Shown here: positions 45,772 through 54,772 of the stretch, one piece after another
Position numbering within the stretch: the first letter of the stretch is position 1
Layout of the letters: every line of letters starts with the position of its first letter
Assembly: GCA_965277275.1 (NCBI GenBank)
Contig: CBDICG010000002.1
Location: 3,038,001 to 3,102,000, forward strand
DNA length: 64,000 bases
Direction of reading: 5' to 3'
DNA from: HLUCCA09 sp965277275
GTDB lineage: Bacteria; Pseudomonadota; Alphaproteobacteria; Rhodobacterales; Rhodobacteraceae
Notes under the pieces: model-generated
The model's database searches: none
Told to the model about the DNA's origin: nothing
Seen by the model: the letters and a program-made list of their open reading frames with translations, nothing else
Program-made: the position numbers and the translations under genes

Positions 45772-46083
45772 ATGGCAAGACGACCGCGCCGGAACCTCAG
45801 CCTGGCATTCAAGGCGAAAGTAGCTTTGGCCGCGATCAAGGGCGAGCGGACCCTGATCGAGCTGGCGCAGGATTTCGACGTCCACCCGAACCAAATCAAG
45901 CAGTGGCGTGATCAGCTACTTGAGGGCGCGACCGGGGTGTTCGGCGATGGCCTGAGGACGGTATCGGAGCCGGTGATCGACGTGAAGTCCCTGCATGCCA
46001 AGATCGGGGAGCTGACGCTGGAGAACGGTTTTTTGTCCGGCGCGCTCGGCAAGGCGGGTCTGCTGCCGAGCGCAAGAAAATGA
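45772..46083 (+). CDS. IS3-family transposase OrfA
   Basis: 103 residues: helix-turn-helix (RRPRRNLSLAFKAKVALAAIKGERTLIELAQDFDVHPNQIKQWRDQLLEG) and a leucine-zipper-like C-terminus (VKSLHAKIGELTLENGFLSGALGKAGLL). It recognises the IS ends. The stop overlaps orfB at ATGA, and GAAAATGA could serve as slip site for a -1 OrfAB fusion. Confidence 0.88.
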   Translation: MARRPRRNLSLAFKAKVALAAIKGERTLIELAQDFDVHPNQIKQWRDQLLEGATGVFGDGLRTVSEPVIDVKSLHAKIGELTLENGFLSGALGKAGLLPSARK

Positions 46084-46910
46084 TCGATCCCACTGCGAAG
46101 CTGAGCATTAACCGCCAGGCGATCGTGCTGGGGATCAGCCGGGGCAGCGCCTACGACAAGCCGCGCCCGGTCCCGGCGGGCGATCTGAAGCTGATGCACC
46201 GGATCGACAGGCTTCATATGGAGTTCCCGTTTGCGGGCAGCCGGATGCTGCGGGGGCTGCTGGTCCAGGACGGCTTCAAGGCTGGGTGGTTGCACATCGC
46301 CACGCTGATGAAGCGCATGGGAATCGAGGCGCTCTATCGCAAGCCGAACACGTCGAAACCGGCACCGGGGCACAAGATCTACCCTTATCTGCTGCGCAAG
46401 CTGGCCGTGACCCGGCCAAACCAAGTTTGGGCAATGGACATCACCTACATTCCAATGGCCGGGGGCTTCATCTACTTGGCCGCCGTTCTGGACTGGTTCA
46501 CCCGCCGGGTCTTGTCCTGGCGTGTGTCGATCACGCTGGAGTCCGACGTCTGCATTGAGGCCCTCGAGGAGGCGCTGGCTCGGCACGGCCAACCGGAGAT
46601 ACTCAATGCCGATCAGGGCAGCCAGTTTACCTCGACCGACTTCATCAAGGTGCTAGCGAGCCAGGAAATCAAGATCAGCATGGACGGCAAAGGCGCCTGG
46701 CGCGACAACGTCCTTGTCGAGCGCCATTGGCGGACCATCAAATACGAAGAGGTCTACCTGCGGGCCTATGCCAGCGTCTCCGAGGCCCGCGCCTCGATCC
46801 GGAACTACCTGGGCTTTTACAATAGCCAAAGGCCCCACTCATCGCTTGACGGCAAAACACCCGATCAGCCTTCCTTCAATCCGTCGGCGCCCCAAGCGGC
46901 AGCGGCATAA
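46080..46910 (+). CDS. IS3-family transposase OrfB (DDE integrase)
   Basis: 276 residues with the DDE core: Asp in WAMDITYIPMAGGFIYLAAVLDWFTRRVLSW, Asp in EILNADQGSQFTSTDF, Glu in DNVLVERHWRTIKYEEVYLRAY. HTH_21 region (HRIDRLHMEFPFAGSRMLRGLL) at the start. Complete; probably the functional copy that could also move the broken relative at 49313. Confidence 0.9.
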   Translation: MIDPTAKLSINRQAIVLGISRGSAYDKPRPVPAGDLKLMHRIDRLHMEFPFAGSRMLRGLLVQDGFKAGWLHIATLMKRMGIEALYRKPNTSKPAPGHKIYPYLLRKLAVTRPNQVWAMDITYIPMAGGFIYLAAVLDWFTRRVLSWRVSITLESDVCIEALEEALARHGQPEILNADQGSQFTSTDFIKVLASQEIKISMDGKGAWRDNVLVERHWRTIKYEEVYLRAYASVSEARASIRNYLGFYNSQRPHSSLDGKTPDQPSFNPSAPQAAAA

Positions 46911-47109
46911 ACATGGCGGAAATCCACTTACGAAACCCCGGAAACCTGTTCAGATCAACCGAGCCACCTCTCGGGAATAGCCAGCGGAGGTTGGCAACGC
47001 TAAGAAGACACTTTTGTAACAGGTCCGTGACAGTTTCGAACTGGTCGTTGGGGCAGAGGAGAGAGTTGGCCCCACAAGCCTCCACCAAGGCCTCCCCTTC
47101 TCTTTGACG

Positions 47110-47465
<356 letters not shown>

Positions 47466-47612
47466 AACGGGAAAGGGTACGCAACCGTTGCATCCGTAGA
47501 CATCCAACTACGAGGCCATCTGCGATCCCCGAGGCCGGGAAAGTGCCCCCGAAAATGCCCCAGTTTCAGGCCCGAGCGGGGTAAGCCCAAGAAGGGTATG
47601 GAAAGGCAACGT
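47466..47612. other. Element end with GTGCCCC repeats inside attR
   Basis: Contains AGTGCCCCCG and ATGCCCC at 47542-47561, matching the arm repeats inside attL at 29342-29387 in the same orientation. No gene. Confidence 0.5.
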
Positions 47613-47662
47613 TTCTTACCGCCCCAGCCAGCCTCCCTCCGATCATGGTCTGAAGGACTCCC
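47613..47662 (+). other. Candidate attR of the integrated island
   Basis: Imperfect 50-bp copy of 29272-29321: TACCGCCCCAGCCAGCCTC, CTCCGA, CAT, GTCTGAAGG, CTCCC. Only the distal part of a tRNA 3' end is present, as expected for attR. Confidence 0.6.
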
Positions 47663-47663
47663 G

Positions 47664-47790
47664 AGCAGTGTCCCAATGAGTGGTGTAGTTTCCGCCGACA
47701 AGCGACCCGCGCGGGACTCGCTTCACTAAGCGAAAGCTCCGCTCAGCCCGCACTAGCGGCGGAAACTACACCACTCGTTGGGACACTGCT
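47664..47790. mobile_element. 127-bp MITE-like element
   Basis: Terminal inverted repeats of 33 bp (AGCAGTGTCCCAATGAGTGG... and its near-perfect complement, one mismatch) enclose about 60 bp without coding capacity. The ends (GTGTCCCA, GTGTAGTTTCCGCC) resemble IS256-family termini, so a transposase of that group could move it. No clear target duplication seen. It lies 2 bp beyond attR. Confidence 0.7.
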
Positions 47791-48076
47791 GGCGATAGGG
47801 TGGTCGGTTTGGCGGCGGCCAAGCCTCATTTTCCCACGTGCTTTTTGACAGGAGCATGCCCGTGCGCTCCACGCCTGTTAGGACGGCACGGTTCCTCGTG
47901 CCGGCTGTTTCAAGAAGGCGCACGCATGCTCAGCCTAGTTCTTTCACCAACAATACACCTGACACTTCGCGTTCTACTGTCGGCCCATTCAAAGCTCCGA
48001 ACTGGAGTTGCTTAAACCGTTCACTAAAGGCCACCAAGGAAGTCTGGAAATTAGAACGCGTCTGCCAACGCAGCGG
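47791..48076. other. Gene-free spacer
   Basis: No supported gene; nothing recognisable besides a small GGCACGGTTCCTCGTGCC hairpin at 47884-47901. Confidence 0.35.
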
Positions 48077-48868
48077 CTACGCAAGTTCGCCAAGCAGGTC
48101 TTCGACCCGCTGGCGCAACGATTGAAGGTCTTCAATTCTGCGCTCTCGATTGGGATCAACGATAGCATCTGCTGACACCCCTGGCATTTCCGGGCCAGCG
48201 TTGTGCGCATTGGAGTCTGCTGCGCTCTCCCGCACACCAAAGGCGATGGCATCAGCCACGGTCTTCTGCAGCAGTTTGAACGTCGCGGCAGCCTTTCGTG
48301 GTTCCTCCGTTAGCTGAGTTTCGAAGATCTCCGAGAGCTGTGATGCCTTTTTTGCTGCGCCTGCATGCAAGCTCTGCTTCGCGAGCTCTACTTGTCCTGA
48401 AACGCCTTCGTACGAGCTTCTGAGTTCCTCTGCGAGCGGATCTGCTGCATTGTCCGAGACGCCCTCTGGATCATCGCCCTGATCCGGACCATCGCCAGCG
48501 CCGTCACTATCGCCAAGAGCACCTGACGGCGTCACCATCACAACCTGGTAGGCCTGCCCGCGTTCAGAGAGGAACTTTTTGAATAGCTTGGGAAGCTGGC
48601 CCGGCGCGCTGTCGTCTGTACAAGTGAACTCGATCACCTTGCCGTTGACCTGCATTGTTCCCTTGGCGCCCTTCGATCCTCCGCCACCGGTTTTCTTCGC
48701 ATTCCGCCAAAGGATCTCGCTGTCCTTTCGCATGTCGGTTTCTAGGATGAGGCCGTCTTTGGCCATAAGCAGCGCGAAATTGAGCGTCTTCTTTCGAGCA
48801 AGTGCGATTTGCTCGCTGACGGCCGCGCCTTCCGCTTTGAGCTCAGCTGGAGATTTCTTCGTCGCCAA
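48077..48868 (-). CDS. Hypothetical protein, 263 residues
   Basis: Starts MATKKSPAELKAEGAAVSEQIALARKKTLNFALLMAKDGLILETDMRKDSEILWRNAKKTGGGGSKGAKGTMQVNGKVIEFTC. An N-terminal domain of about 105 residues is followed by an acidic linker (GDSDGAGDGPDQGDDPEG) and a helical C-terminal half ending in a coiled-coil-like stretch (ERRIEDLQSLRQRVEDLLGELA). I recall similar unnamed proteins with the FALLxGKDGxVLE...KGAKGxMxVxGKxIE pattern in alphaproteobacteria, but no function. Single gene between an attR/MITE region and IS relics. No signal peptide. Confidence 0.75.
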   Translation of the reverse strand: MATKKSPAELKAEGAAVSEQIALARKKTLNFALLMAKDGLILETDMRKDSEILWRNAKKTGGGGSKGAKGTMQVNGKVIEFTCTDDSAPGQLPKLFKKFLSERGQAYQVVMVTPSGALGDSDGAGDGPDQGDDPEGVSDNAADPLAEELRSSYEGVSGQVELAKQSLHAGAAKKASQLSEIFETQLTEEPRKAAATFKLLQKTVADAIAFGVRESAADSNAHNAGPEMPGVSADAIVDPNRERRIEDLQSLRQRVEDLLGELA

Positions 48869-49014
48869 GGTGCAACCCCTCTTAAATCGGGTAGTGATCG
48901 TAAGTCTTAGCAGGCAAGTGCTAGCACGTGCATTGCTTTCTGTGAACCTTACGGCAGTGGGCGTGTGGAAACCTGATCCCCATCACAGGGGGTGCCCAGC
49001 ATCATTCCTAGTCA

Positions 49015-49174
49015 TTGGCGAGGTGCATTGGAGGCGAAGGGACACGAATCCGAGGCGATCATCCCGCAGCTACGTGAGGCCGAGGTTCTATCAGTTGAGG
49101 GCGTTGGCGAGTGCGAGGTCGTGCGGCGGCTCAACCTCGTTGCGCAGTTCGTGATCGCCCTTGGGGCAGAATGA
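49015..49174 (+). pseudogene. Fragment of an IS3-family OrfA
   Basis: Reads GHESEAIIPQLREAEVLSVEGVGECEVVRRLNLVAQ, which matches the IS3-family start HKPEEIIPKLREAEVLLGQGKTVAEVVRRLGVSEQ, then stops at 49174. Both ends are lost. The 140 bp between this and the next IS hold no gene. Confidence 0.65.
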
Positions 49175-49658
49175 AGTGGACCCACCTTTTCGGACATTCA
49201 TGGTGCGCTCGACTTCTGGATGGACATGTCCGAGCCTGCCGTGAGGAGTTTGAAGGCAAGGGTGAACGGTACGATGCTCGCGAAGAGGATCGTAGAGGTG
49301 GCTCGGTTGATCTGAACAGGTTCCGGGCGCTTTCTAAATGGATTTCCCGCTCATCTATGCCGCCACTGAGACTGGTTGCGGCTTGATATGATATGCCTGA
49401 TCGTGCGTCTGCCCGTCTAGCGATGACTGCGGTCTCCTTGCGTTGTAGAATGCCGATATCGGGCGAGACAACTTCGCGCGGCTGACACGCTGTCGTAGGC
49501 TTGCAGATAGACCTCCTCATATTTGACGCTGCGCCAGAGCCGTTCGACAAAGACGTTGTCGCGCCAGGCCCCTTTGCCATCCATGCTGATCTTGATGTCG
49601 GCATCCTTCAGCGCCTTGATGACGTCGATGGACGTGAACTGCGATCCCTGATCCGAGT

Positions 49659-50225
49659 TCATGATTTCCAGCTTGCCGAAGCGCCGGATCGCCTCGCCCA
49701 AAGCTTCCAGGCACGGGGCAGTTTCCAGCGTGACCGACAGACGCCATGCCCGAACCTTGCGGCTGAACCAGTCGAGCACGGCGACCAGATAGACGAAGCC
49801 ACGGGCCATGCATTGCGAGGCAGGCGATTGCGAAGCAATCTGCCGAGAGCGGGGATGTAGGTGATGTCCATGGCCCAAACCTGATTGGGGTGACACACGG
49901 CGAGCTTGCGTAGCAGGTAGGGGCAAATCTTGTGGCCGGGCGCGGGTTTGGACGTGCTCGGCCTGCGATAGAGCGCCTCGATGCCCATGATCTTCATGCA
50001 GGTCGCAATGTGCAGCCGCCCGGCGGTGAAGCCTTCCTGCCTGAGTAACCCCTTCATCATCCGACTGCCCGCAAACGGATATTCCATGTGTAGTTCATCA
50101 ATCCGACGCATCAGCCCGAGGTCCGCCGCACTGGTCAGGCGAGGTTCGCAATAGAGGCTACCGCGACTGATCCCCAACAGATCGGCCTGCCGGGACAGGC
50201 TCAGCTTATGGTTTCGATCCGTCAT
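49659..50225 (-). pseudogene. Disrupted IS3 OrfB
   Basis: MTDRNHKLSLSRQADLLGISRGSLYCEPRLTSAADLGLMRRIDELHMEYPFAGSRMMKGLLRQEGF... reads normally to MDITYIP, where the inserted sequence shifts the frame; residues after that (ALGRLLRNRLPRNAWPV) are not transposase. The remaining core continues in another frame from 49812 to about 49450. Confidence 0.85.
49808..49850. repeat. 43-bp palindromic insertion inside the IS3 orfB
   Basis: Absent from the intact copy at the same codon (between ATC-CC and ATG of DITYIP-MARGFVYL). Contains GATTGC-TTC-GCAATC, nested in GGCAG...CTGCC arms, so it folds as a hairpin. TTGCTTCGCAATC also occurs at 51042-51054, upstream of the FG-GAP gene, suggesting a mobile REP-like palindrome. 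Confidence 0.55.
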
Positions 50226-50612
50226 TTCCTTGCGCTCTGCAACAGACCGGCCTTGTCGAGCGCTCCTTCCAAAAAACCGTTCTCCAGTGCCAACTGGCCG
50301 ATCTTCGCATGAAGGGATCTCACGTCGATCTCGGGGGGGTCGAAGCCCTCAGCTGTCGTCGAAGACATCAGACACGCCGTTCAGAAGTTGGTCTCTCCAA
50401 AGCTTGATTTGGTTGGGATGCAGATCGAACTGGGTCGCCAACTCACTCATCTTCTTGTCGCCCTTCAAGGCCGCCAGTACGACCTTCGCCTTGAATGCAG
50501 GGCTGTGGTTCCGTCGCGGTCGTCTTGTCAACTTCGCTCCTTTGTCTCGGCAACGCTGCCGGAATGGGAGCAGAAAATCCACCTAACTCAACTGTTCAGA
50601 TTTGTCGGGCCA

Positions 50613-50743
50613 TCTCCCATCTTCTGCACCGCTGCTATGACCTTCGTATCGTGGTGCCCCCGGCCCTCGCTGGCCTCCTTCTCATCCTTTCGGTGCTGCC
50701 CGGCTGGCTGAGGCCGGTCTTCTACACTTCGCCCCTCAGCCTC
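50613..50743 (+). pseudogene. Truncated copy of the small integrase-operon membrane protein
   Basis: Reads ISHLLHRCYDLRIVVPPALAGLLLILSVLPGWLRPVFYTSPLSL, about 30 of 44 residues identical to the protein at 33213. The start is cut off 14 bp away by the IS3 end at 50599, and the frame after 50743 is unrelated. Evidence for a further element of the same family right of the island. Confidence 0.75.
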
Positions 50744-51107
50744 AACGAACCGATCAATCAACTGCAGCAGATGGTCCGCCGGAGCATGATCTTCTTGCGA
50801 GAACTCACTAAGAAACGCCGCCTGCGCTTCCTGCTTCGGTCACATCATCGCCAGTCCCTCCCGCTAGGACCAATTGGATCAGCGATTTACCCGTCGATCA
50901 AGCTGCAGATCTTCAACAAGATCAGCCTAGCTTTGCCCATGCCGAAGAAGCGGGCTTCGATTGCGCTGGCACCCACCTGTGAAGGGCCCAGTCAGATGAG
51001 TCTCCCCCCTCGGAGCGACGCAATTCTTACATATAAAGTTGCTTCGCAATCGGGTCTCGCGATAATTATGGGCGTCTTCGAAAACGGACAGACGCGGGAA
51101 TGCGCCA
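50744..51107. other. Upstream region of the FG-GAP/RTX gene
   Basis: No supported gene. Holds a TTACATATAAAGTTGC stretch (51028) and a hairpin-like TTGCTTCGCAATC (51042). Likely contains the promoter of the gene at 51108. Confidence 0.35.
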
Positions 51108-53600
51108 ATGACCATCGATGTGACCGAAGATTTCTGGACCGGTGCATTCGTCCGCTTCCCCGGTGATTTCGATCCTTACTCGGTGGGCAACCTTCCTGCA
51201 GCGCGCGGCATCGCTGACCTCAACGGCGATGCGATCCCCGACTTCTTCGGCGTGTCAGGCGATGTCCCGACTGGCGAAATCCTCACTCTTGCCGAGATCT
51301 ATCTGCAGGCAGACAACGGGAGTTTTACGGCGCAAAGAGTGTCCGAGGAATATGAACTGAAGTTTCCTGGCCGAGCAATGGTGGAGGACTTCAATAGGGA
51401 TGGGTTGCCCGATATCTATGTTTCGACTTTTGGAAACGAACGTGAGCCCCCCTCAGGGCTTGACTTTGTCTACTTGCAGCAACCAGACGGCCGCTATCTA
51501 CCAGATACTCGAAGCGAAATTCCTCTGACCTGGGGTCATGGGAGCTCTACAGGAGATCTCAACAACGACGGATGGATCGATATCTTCCTGACAGGCAATG
51601 GAGGTGGTGCGAGCTTTTATGCCTGGGGCGGAGCGGATGGCTTCACCATCGAGCAATCAGACCTCTCATCCCCCTGGGACGGCGGCTTCGTACCAATCGA
51701 TATCCCCGCGCGTCCGAGCGTCCGGGTATCGGCGATCGATGATTTCGATGGCAACGGATACTCCGACCTGTTCCTCGGCCGTGAGGTCTGGAATTGGTCG
51801 GTATACGGTGATCAGGACCTTCCGAACTATTCGGCCACCATCGTCTATGACCACCAGACACTGCACGAGCGCACAGTTGTCCTCCCTGATCCTGCTCGTT
51901 CGCTACGGTCCGACACGTTTCCCCAAGACTGGGAGACGCTCGACATCGCGCCTTCGGATCTCGACCGCGATGGCGACCTCGACCTTGTCCTGTTTCACCA
52001 GAACCGCGGCGGTCTCTTTTCCGATGGCGTTTTCCTTCCTCACTACATTGCCGATGAGATGGGCATTCCTCATGTTGCCCCCTACGCGGGAACGATCGTC
52101 CAGGTGCTGGAGAACCGCGGGGGACAGTGGGTCGACCGGACAGATGACGCCGTTTTCGGCAACGCTAATGATGCTCCTCACAGGCAGGGCTACGGCATCG
52201 AGATCGCGGATCTCAATGCCGACGGCTTTCCCGACATCGTTGTGGAGCGCGACACGCCCGGCGCTGACGCACCCTACATTCTGCTGGGAGATGGTGCCTT
52301 TGGCTTTACCCGGGAACGGTTGCCGGAGCGGATGGAGGGTGCGCTTCTCCCGGAGGTGGGTGACCTCGATATGGACGGAATCGTTGATTTCGCGGCGTCC
52401 GGTCCAAATGGTATCCGCACCGAGAGCCATAGCGAATTGCTGATCAACTGGGGCATCGGCGAGGCATCTGTCTGGTATGGCACGGCCAACGACGACACCG
52501 TGCGGCTCTCCAAGCAGACCAGCGCCTTCGGGGAGGCGGGCGACGACTGGCTGATTGGCACGGAGCAGGCCGATGAGTTGAACGGCGGCTTCGGAAACGA
52601 CCGACTGGACGGCGGACGCGGCGCGGACCTGCTGATCGGGCGTGCCGGTCACGATACTGTCACCGGCGGCGACGGCGATGACTGGCTCGAAGGGCAGGGA
52701 GGGAACGACATCCTTCGCGGCGGTGGCGGCAATGACACCGCGAACTTCCTCTCGCCGTGGGGAGCACATGTCCTTCGCATCGAAGCGGGCGATGGATCGG
52801 TGCAGGTGATCCGAAAGGGCTCCACTGATACGCAGACGGACACGCTTCATGAGATCGAAAAGCTCGTTTTCTCCGATGGAGCGACGTTTGGCCAAGGTGA
52901 CGGAGTTGATCTGACGCTTCTTGTGGGCGCAACCGGGCTGGATGCGGGCGCTCTCGATACCTTCGTCGAGATGTACATCGCCTATTTCGACCGGGCGCCC
53001 GATGCGCTCGGCCTCCTCTACTGGGGCACGCGACTTGCGGACGGTATGCCGCTCGGTCAAATCGCCCAGAGCTTCTTCTTCCAGGAGGAGACCTACGCGC
53101 TCTACCCCGAACTGGTTGGCCTGACCGGGGTCAGTGATCCTTCCAGTCTCCCGTCGGAGTTTTACGAAAGGGTGGTCACCGACACCTATAACAAGCTGCT
53201 GGAACGAGACCCGGACGACGCCGGCAAAGTATACTGGATCGGCGAGTTGCAGAACGGAAACGTGAAACTCGGGGAGTTCGTACTTGCGGCTATCAACGGG
53301 GCAAAGGACTTCAACCCGGACGGGGCAACGCAAGAGCAAATCGCGCAGGCAGCAGCGGATACGCAGACCGTCGAGGAGAAGGGCCAGCTCGGGTATGCCT
53401 TCGCGGTCGAGAGCGGGATGAATGACATCGACAACGCGCGGGACGTGATGGGCACCTACGACATCGACGACCGTGAGGGCTCTATCTCCGCAGCCGATGC
53501 CCTTATCGCCGAATACCGGGCGGCTGCGGAGGAAGCGGAAAGCAACGAGATCCTCGTGCAGATCGCGAACCTCGGTGAGGATCCTCTGGCGATCGCCTGA
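51108..53600 (+). CDS. FG-GAP/VCBS repeat and RTX protein with C-terminal DUF4214
   Basis: 830 residues, no signal peptide. Residues 1-450 carry repeated Asp-rich calcium loops of FG-GAP/VCBS blades (IADLNGDAIPDFFG, VEDFNRDGLPDIYV, TGDLNNDGWIDIFL, IDDFDGNGYSDLFL, SDLDRDGDLDLVL, IADLNADGFPDIVV, VGDLDMDGIVDFAA), enough for a seven-bladed propeller. Residues about 470-547 are RTX nonapeptides (GGFGNDRLDGGRGADLL, GGDGDDWLEGQGGNDILRGGGGND). Residues 611-737 are a DUF4214 (MYIAYFDRAPDALGLLYWGTRL). RTX plus no leader indicates type I secretion; no T1SS genes are nearby. Confidence 0.88.
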   Translation: MTIDVTEDFWTGAFVRFPGDFDPYSVGNLPAARGIADLNGDAIPDFFGVSGDVPTGEILTLAEIYLQADNGSFTAQRVSEEYELKFPGRAMVEDFNRDGLPDIYVSTFGNEREPPSGLDFVYLQQPDGRYLPDTRSEIPLTWGHGSSTGDLNNDGWIDIFLTGNGGGASFYAWGGADGFTIEQSDLSSPWDGGFVPIDIPARPSVRVSAIDDFDGNGYSDLFLGREVWNWSVYGDQDLPNYSATIVYDHQTLHERTVVLPDPARSLRSDTFPQDWETLDIAPSDLDRDGDLDLVLFHQNRGGLFSDGVFLPHYIADEMGIPHVAPYAGTIVQVLENRGGQWVDRTDDAVFGNANDAPHRQGYGIEIADLNADGFPDIVVERDTPGADAPYILLGDGAFGFTRERLPERMEGALLPEVGDLDMDGIVDFAASGPNGIRTESHSELLINWGIGEASVWYGTANDDTVRLSKQTSAFGEAGDDWLIGTEQADELNGGFGNDRLDGGRGADLLIGRAGHDTVTGGDGDDWLEGQGGNDILRGGGGNDTANFLSPWGAHVLRIEAGDGSVQVIRKGSTDTQTDTLHEIEKLVFSDGATFGQGDGVDLTLLVGATGLDAGALDTFVEMYIAYFDRAPDALGLLYWGTRLADGMPLGQIAQSFFFQEETYALYPELVGLTGVSDPSSLPSEFYERVVTDTYNKLLERDPDDAGKVYWIGELQNGNVKLGEFVLAAINGAKDFNPDGATQEQIAQAAADTQTVEEKGQLGYAFAVESGMNDIDNARDVMGTYDIDDREGSISAADALIAEYRAAAEEAESNEILVQIANLGEDPLAIA

Positions 53601-53719
53601 GTTTTATCCAAAGGGGTAGGCAAGAGACCAAGCCTGGTCGCCTACTCATCGGCGGGGGGAGCTGGCGTGTGGCTGATGGTGTCCCGCGTCGTTTTCCTCT
53701 GCCGCCTCTTGCACCCAAG

Positions 53720-53930
53720 CGAGGCCCACTTCCCACCTCTTTGATGACCTCTATCGCTCTAATTATCTATTATACTTGCCAGTGGGTTGCGTGGCTTTTC
53801 CCGCTACCAAGCTCCCCCACAAAGGAGCTGTGCCGGGGAGCCGGTGAAGTAGTGAACGCGGGATGGGGAAGCCAGCAAGAGTAGATTGGCAAACCGCTTG
53901 TATTCGGCACCCGTGACACCGGCTGATCGT
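53720..53930 (-). repeat. Probable degenerate copy E of the dispersed module
   Basis: On the minus strand, GGTGTCACGGGTGCCGAATACA (53926-53905) matches copy B in 21 of 24 positions, and TAGAGGTCATCAAAGAGGTGGG (53752-53727) resembles the TAGGGGCCGTTAAAGAGG part. The middle is shorter and differs. It lies between the two FG-GAP genes and beside an IS66 relic. Confidence 0.45.
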
Positions 53931-53984
53931 TTCCACCATGATCGTAGTGGACACTTCCGGAGTGGTTCTTTCGTGGAGAGACGG

Positions 53985-54590
53985 CGCAAGTGGCTTTGGA
54001 CGGCAGAGGGCAAACGGTCGATCTGCGCGCAGGCCTCGGCACCGGGGTGTCGGTGACGCAGGAGGACCAGAGATATGCGCTCAACGCCAGTCTGTTCCAC
54101 GAATGGCTGCGGGACGCGCGGTTCGTGCCGGAGAAGTTGGAGGGTGCGTCTCCCGAGCCAGACGCCGACGACGGAGAGGGCATGAAGGATGCGGTCTAGA
54201 GCTCCTTCTGCGCCTCGGTCGGCTTCCTGACTGTTGGGACGGTGGGCGAGGACGATGCCGGCGGCGGCGGGGTGGAAGACCGAACCAATGGTAGGGCCGT
54301 AGCGTACCGTTCCGAGCCTCAATCGCCTGCCGATACCTGCGGCCTGATCCAGGTGAAGCTGGCGGGCGGACACCCCTTACGGATCAACGGCAGTTGCTAC
54401 GCCGACGTGCTGTCGCGTCAGCTGCGGACGCTGACGGCATGATCTCGCTTTCTTTGGGCGCGCGGCTGCGGCGGGCTGCGGGGGTGGCGGCTAGGCAGGG
54501 CGGCTTCGCCACGCTGTTCGCATAGCCGCAGGACGTCATGAAGGCGGACCCGTCCGCGGCGCATCTCTTCGTGTTCCTCCCCGGTTTACG
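53985..54590 (+). pseudogene. IS66-family relic (OrfA and start of TnpB)
   Basis: MALDGRGQTVDLRAGLGTGVSVTQEDQRYALNASLFHEWLRDARFVPE (53990-54140) is the middle of the IS66 accessory OrfA; its end appears at 54334-54442 as IQVKLAGGHPLRINGSCYADVLSRQLRTLTA. TnpB then starts at 54439 as MISLSLGARLRRAAGVAARQGGFATLFA before a stop, and HLFVF appears near 54570. Frameshifts throughout; the TnpC transposase is missing. Confidence 0.78.
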
Positions 54591-54772
54591 ATCCTGATCG
54601 GCCTCGTCCATGCCAACTTCTGAGGCACAATTGATCAAAATCAAAGATCATAATGTATGAATGTATATATTGTGCCCTACGCGAGTTTCGTTCGCCAAAA
54701 CATGGGGCTGACGATCTTGTCGCGAACCGCCTCGATGCTCGCAGAGCAGCAGATCACAAAAACGAGAGAGCG

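Larger units (their letters stand above)
45706..46952 (+). mobile_element. IS3-family insertion sequence, apparently intact (about 1247 bp)
   Basis: Bounded by TGAACAG at 45706 and CTGTTCA at 46952, with AAGTGGATTTTCC and GGAAATCCACTTA just inside. orfA and orfB are complete and overlap in the -1 arrangement of IS3. The 19 bp outside the right end (GATCAACCGAGCCACCTCT) also flank the related copy at 49313, so the true end may lie slightly further out. Confidence 0.87.
49313..50599 (-). mobile_element. IS3-family insertion sequence, broken relative of the copy at 45706
   Basis: TGAACAG at 49313 and CTGTTCA at 50599 mark the ends; both Orfs are close relatives of 45772-46910. orfA (from about 50540) has a frameshift near 50350, and orfB (ATG 50225) is disrupted near 49850 by a 43-bp insertion, then continues in another frame as MARGFVYLVAVLDWFSRKVRAW...EIMNSDQGSQFTS...DNVFVERLWRSVKYEEVYLQAY. 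The C-terminal end of orfB is also degraded after 49450. Inactive. Confidence 0.85.

Noticed and set aside
50495..51166. A 223-codon plus-strand frame
   Set aside because: It joins IS3 end sequence, the truncated membrane-protein relic and unrelated bases by chance; only 50613-50743 shows real homology.
53804..54373. A 189-codon minus-strand frame
   Set aside because: Antisense to the IS66 OrfA relic, which is recognisable on the plus strand.
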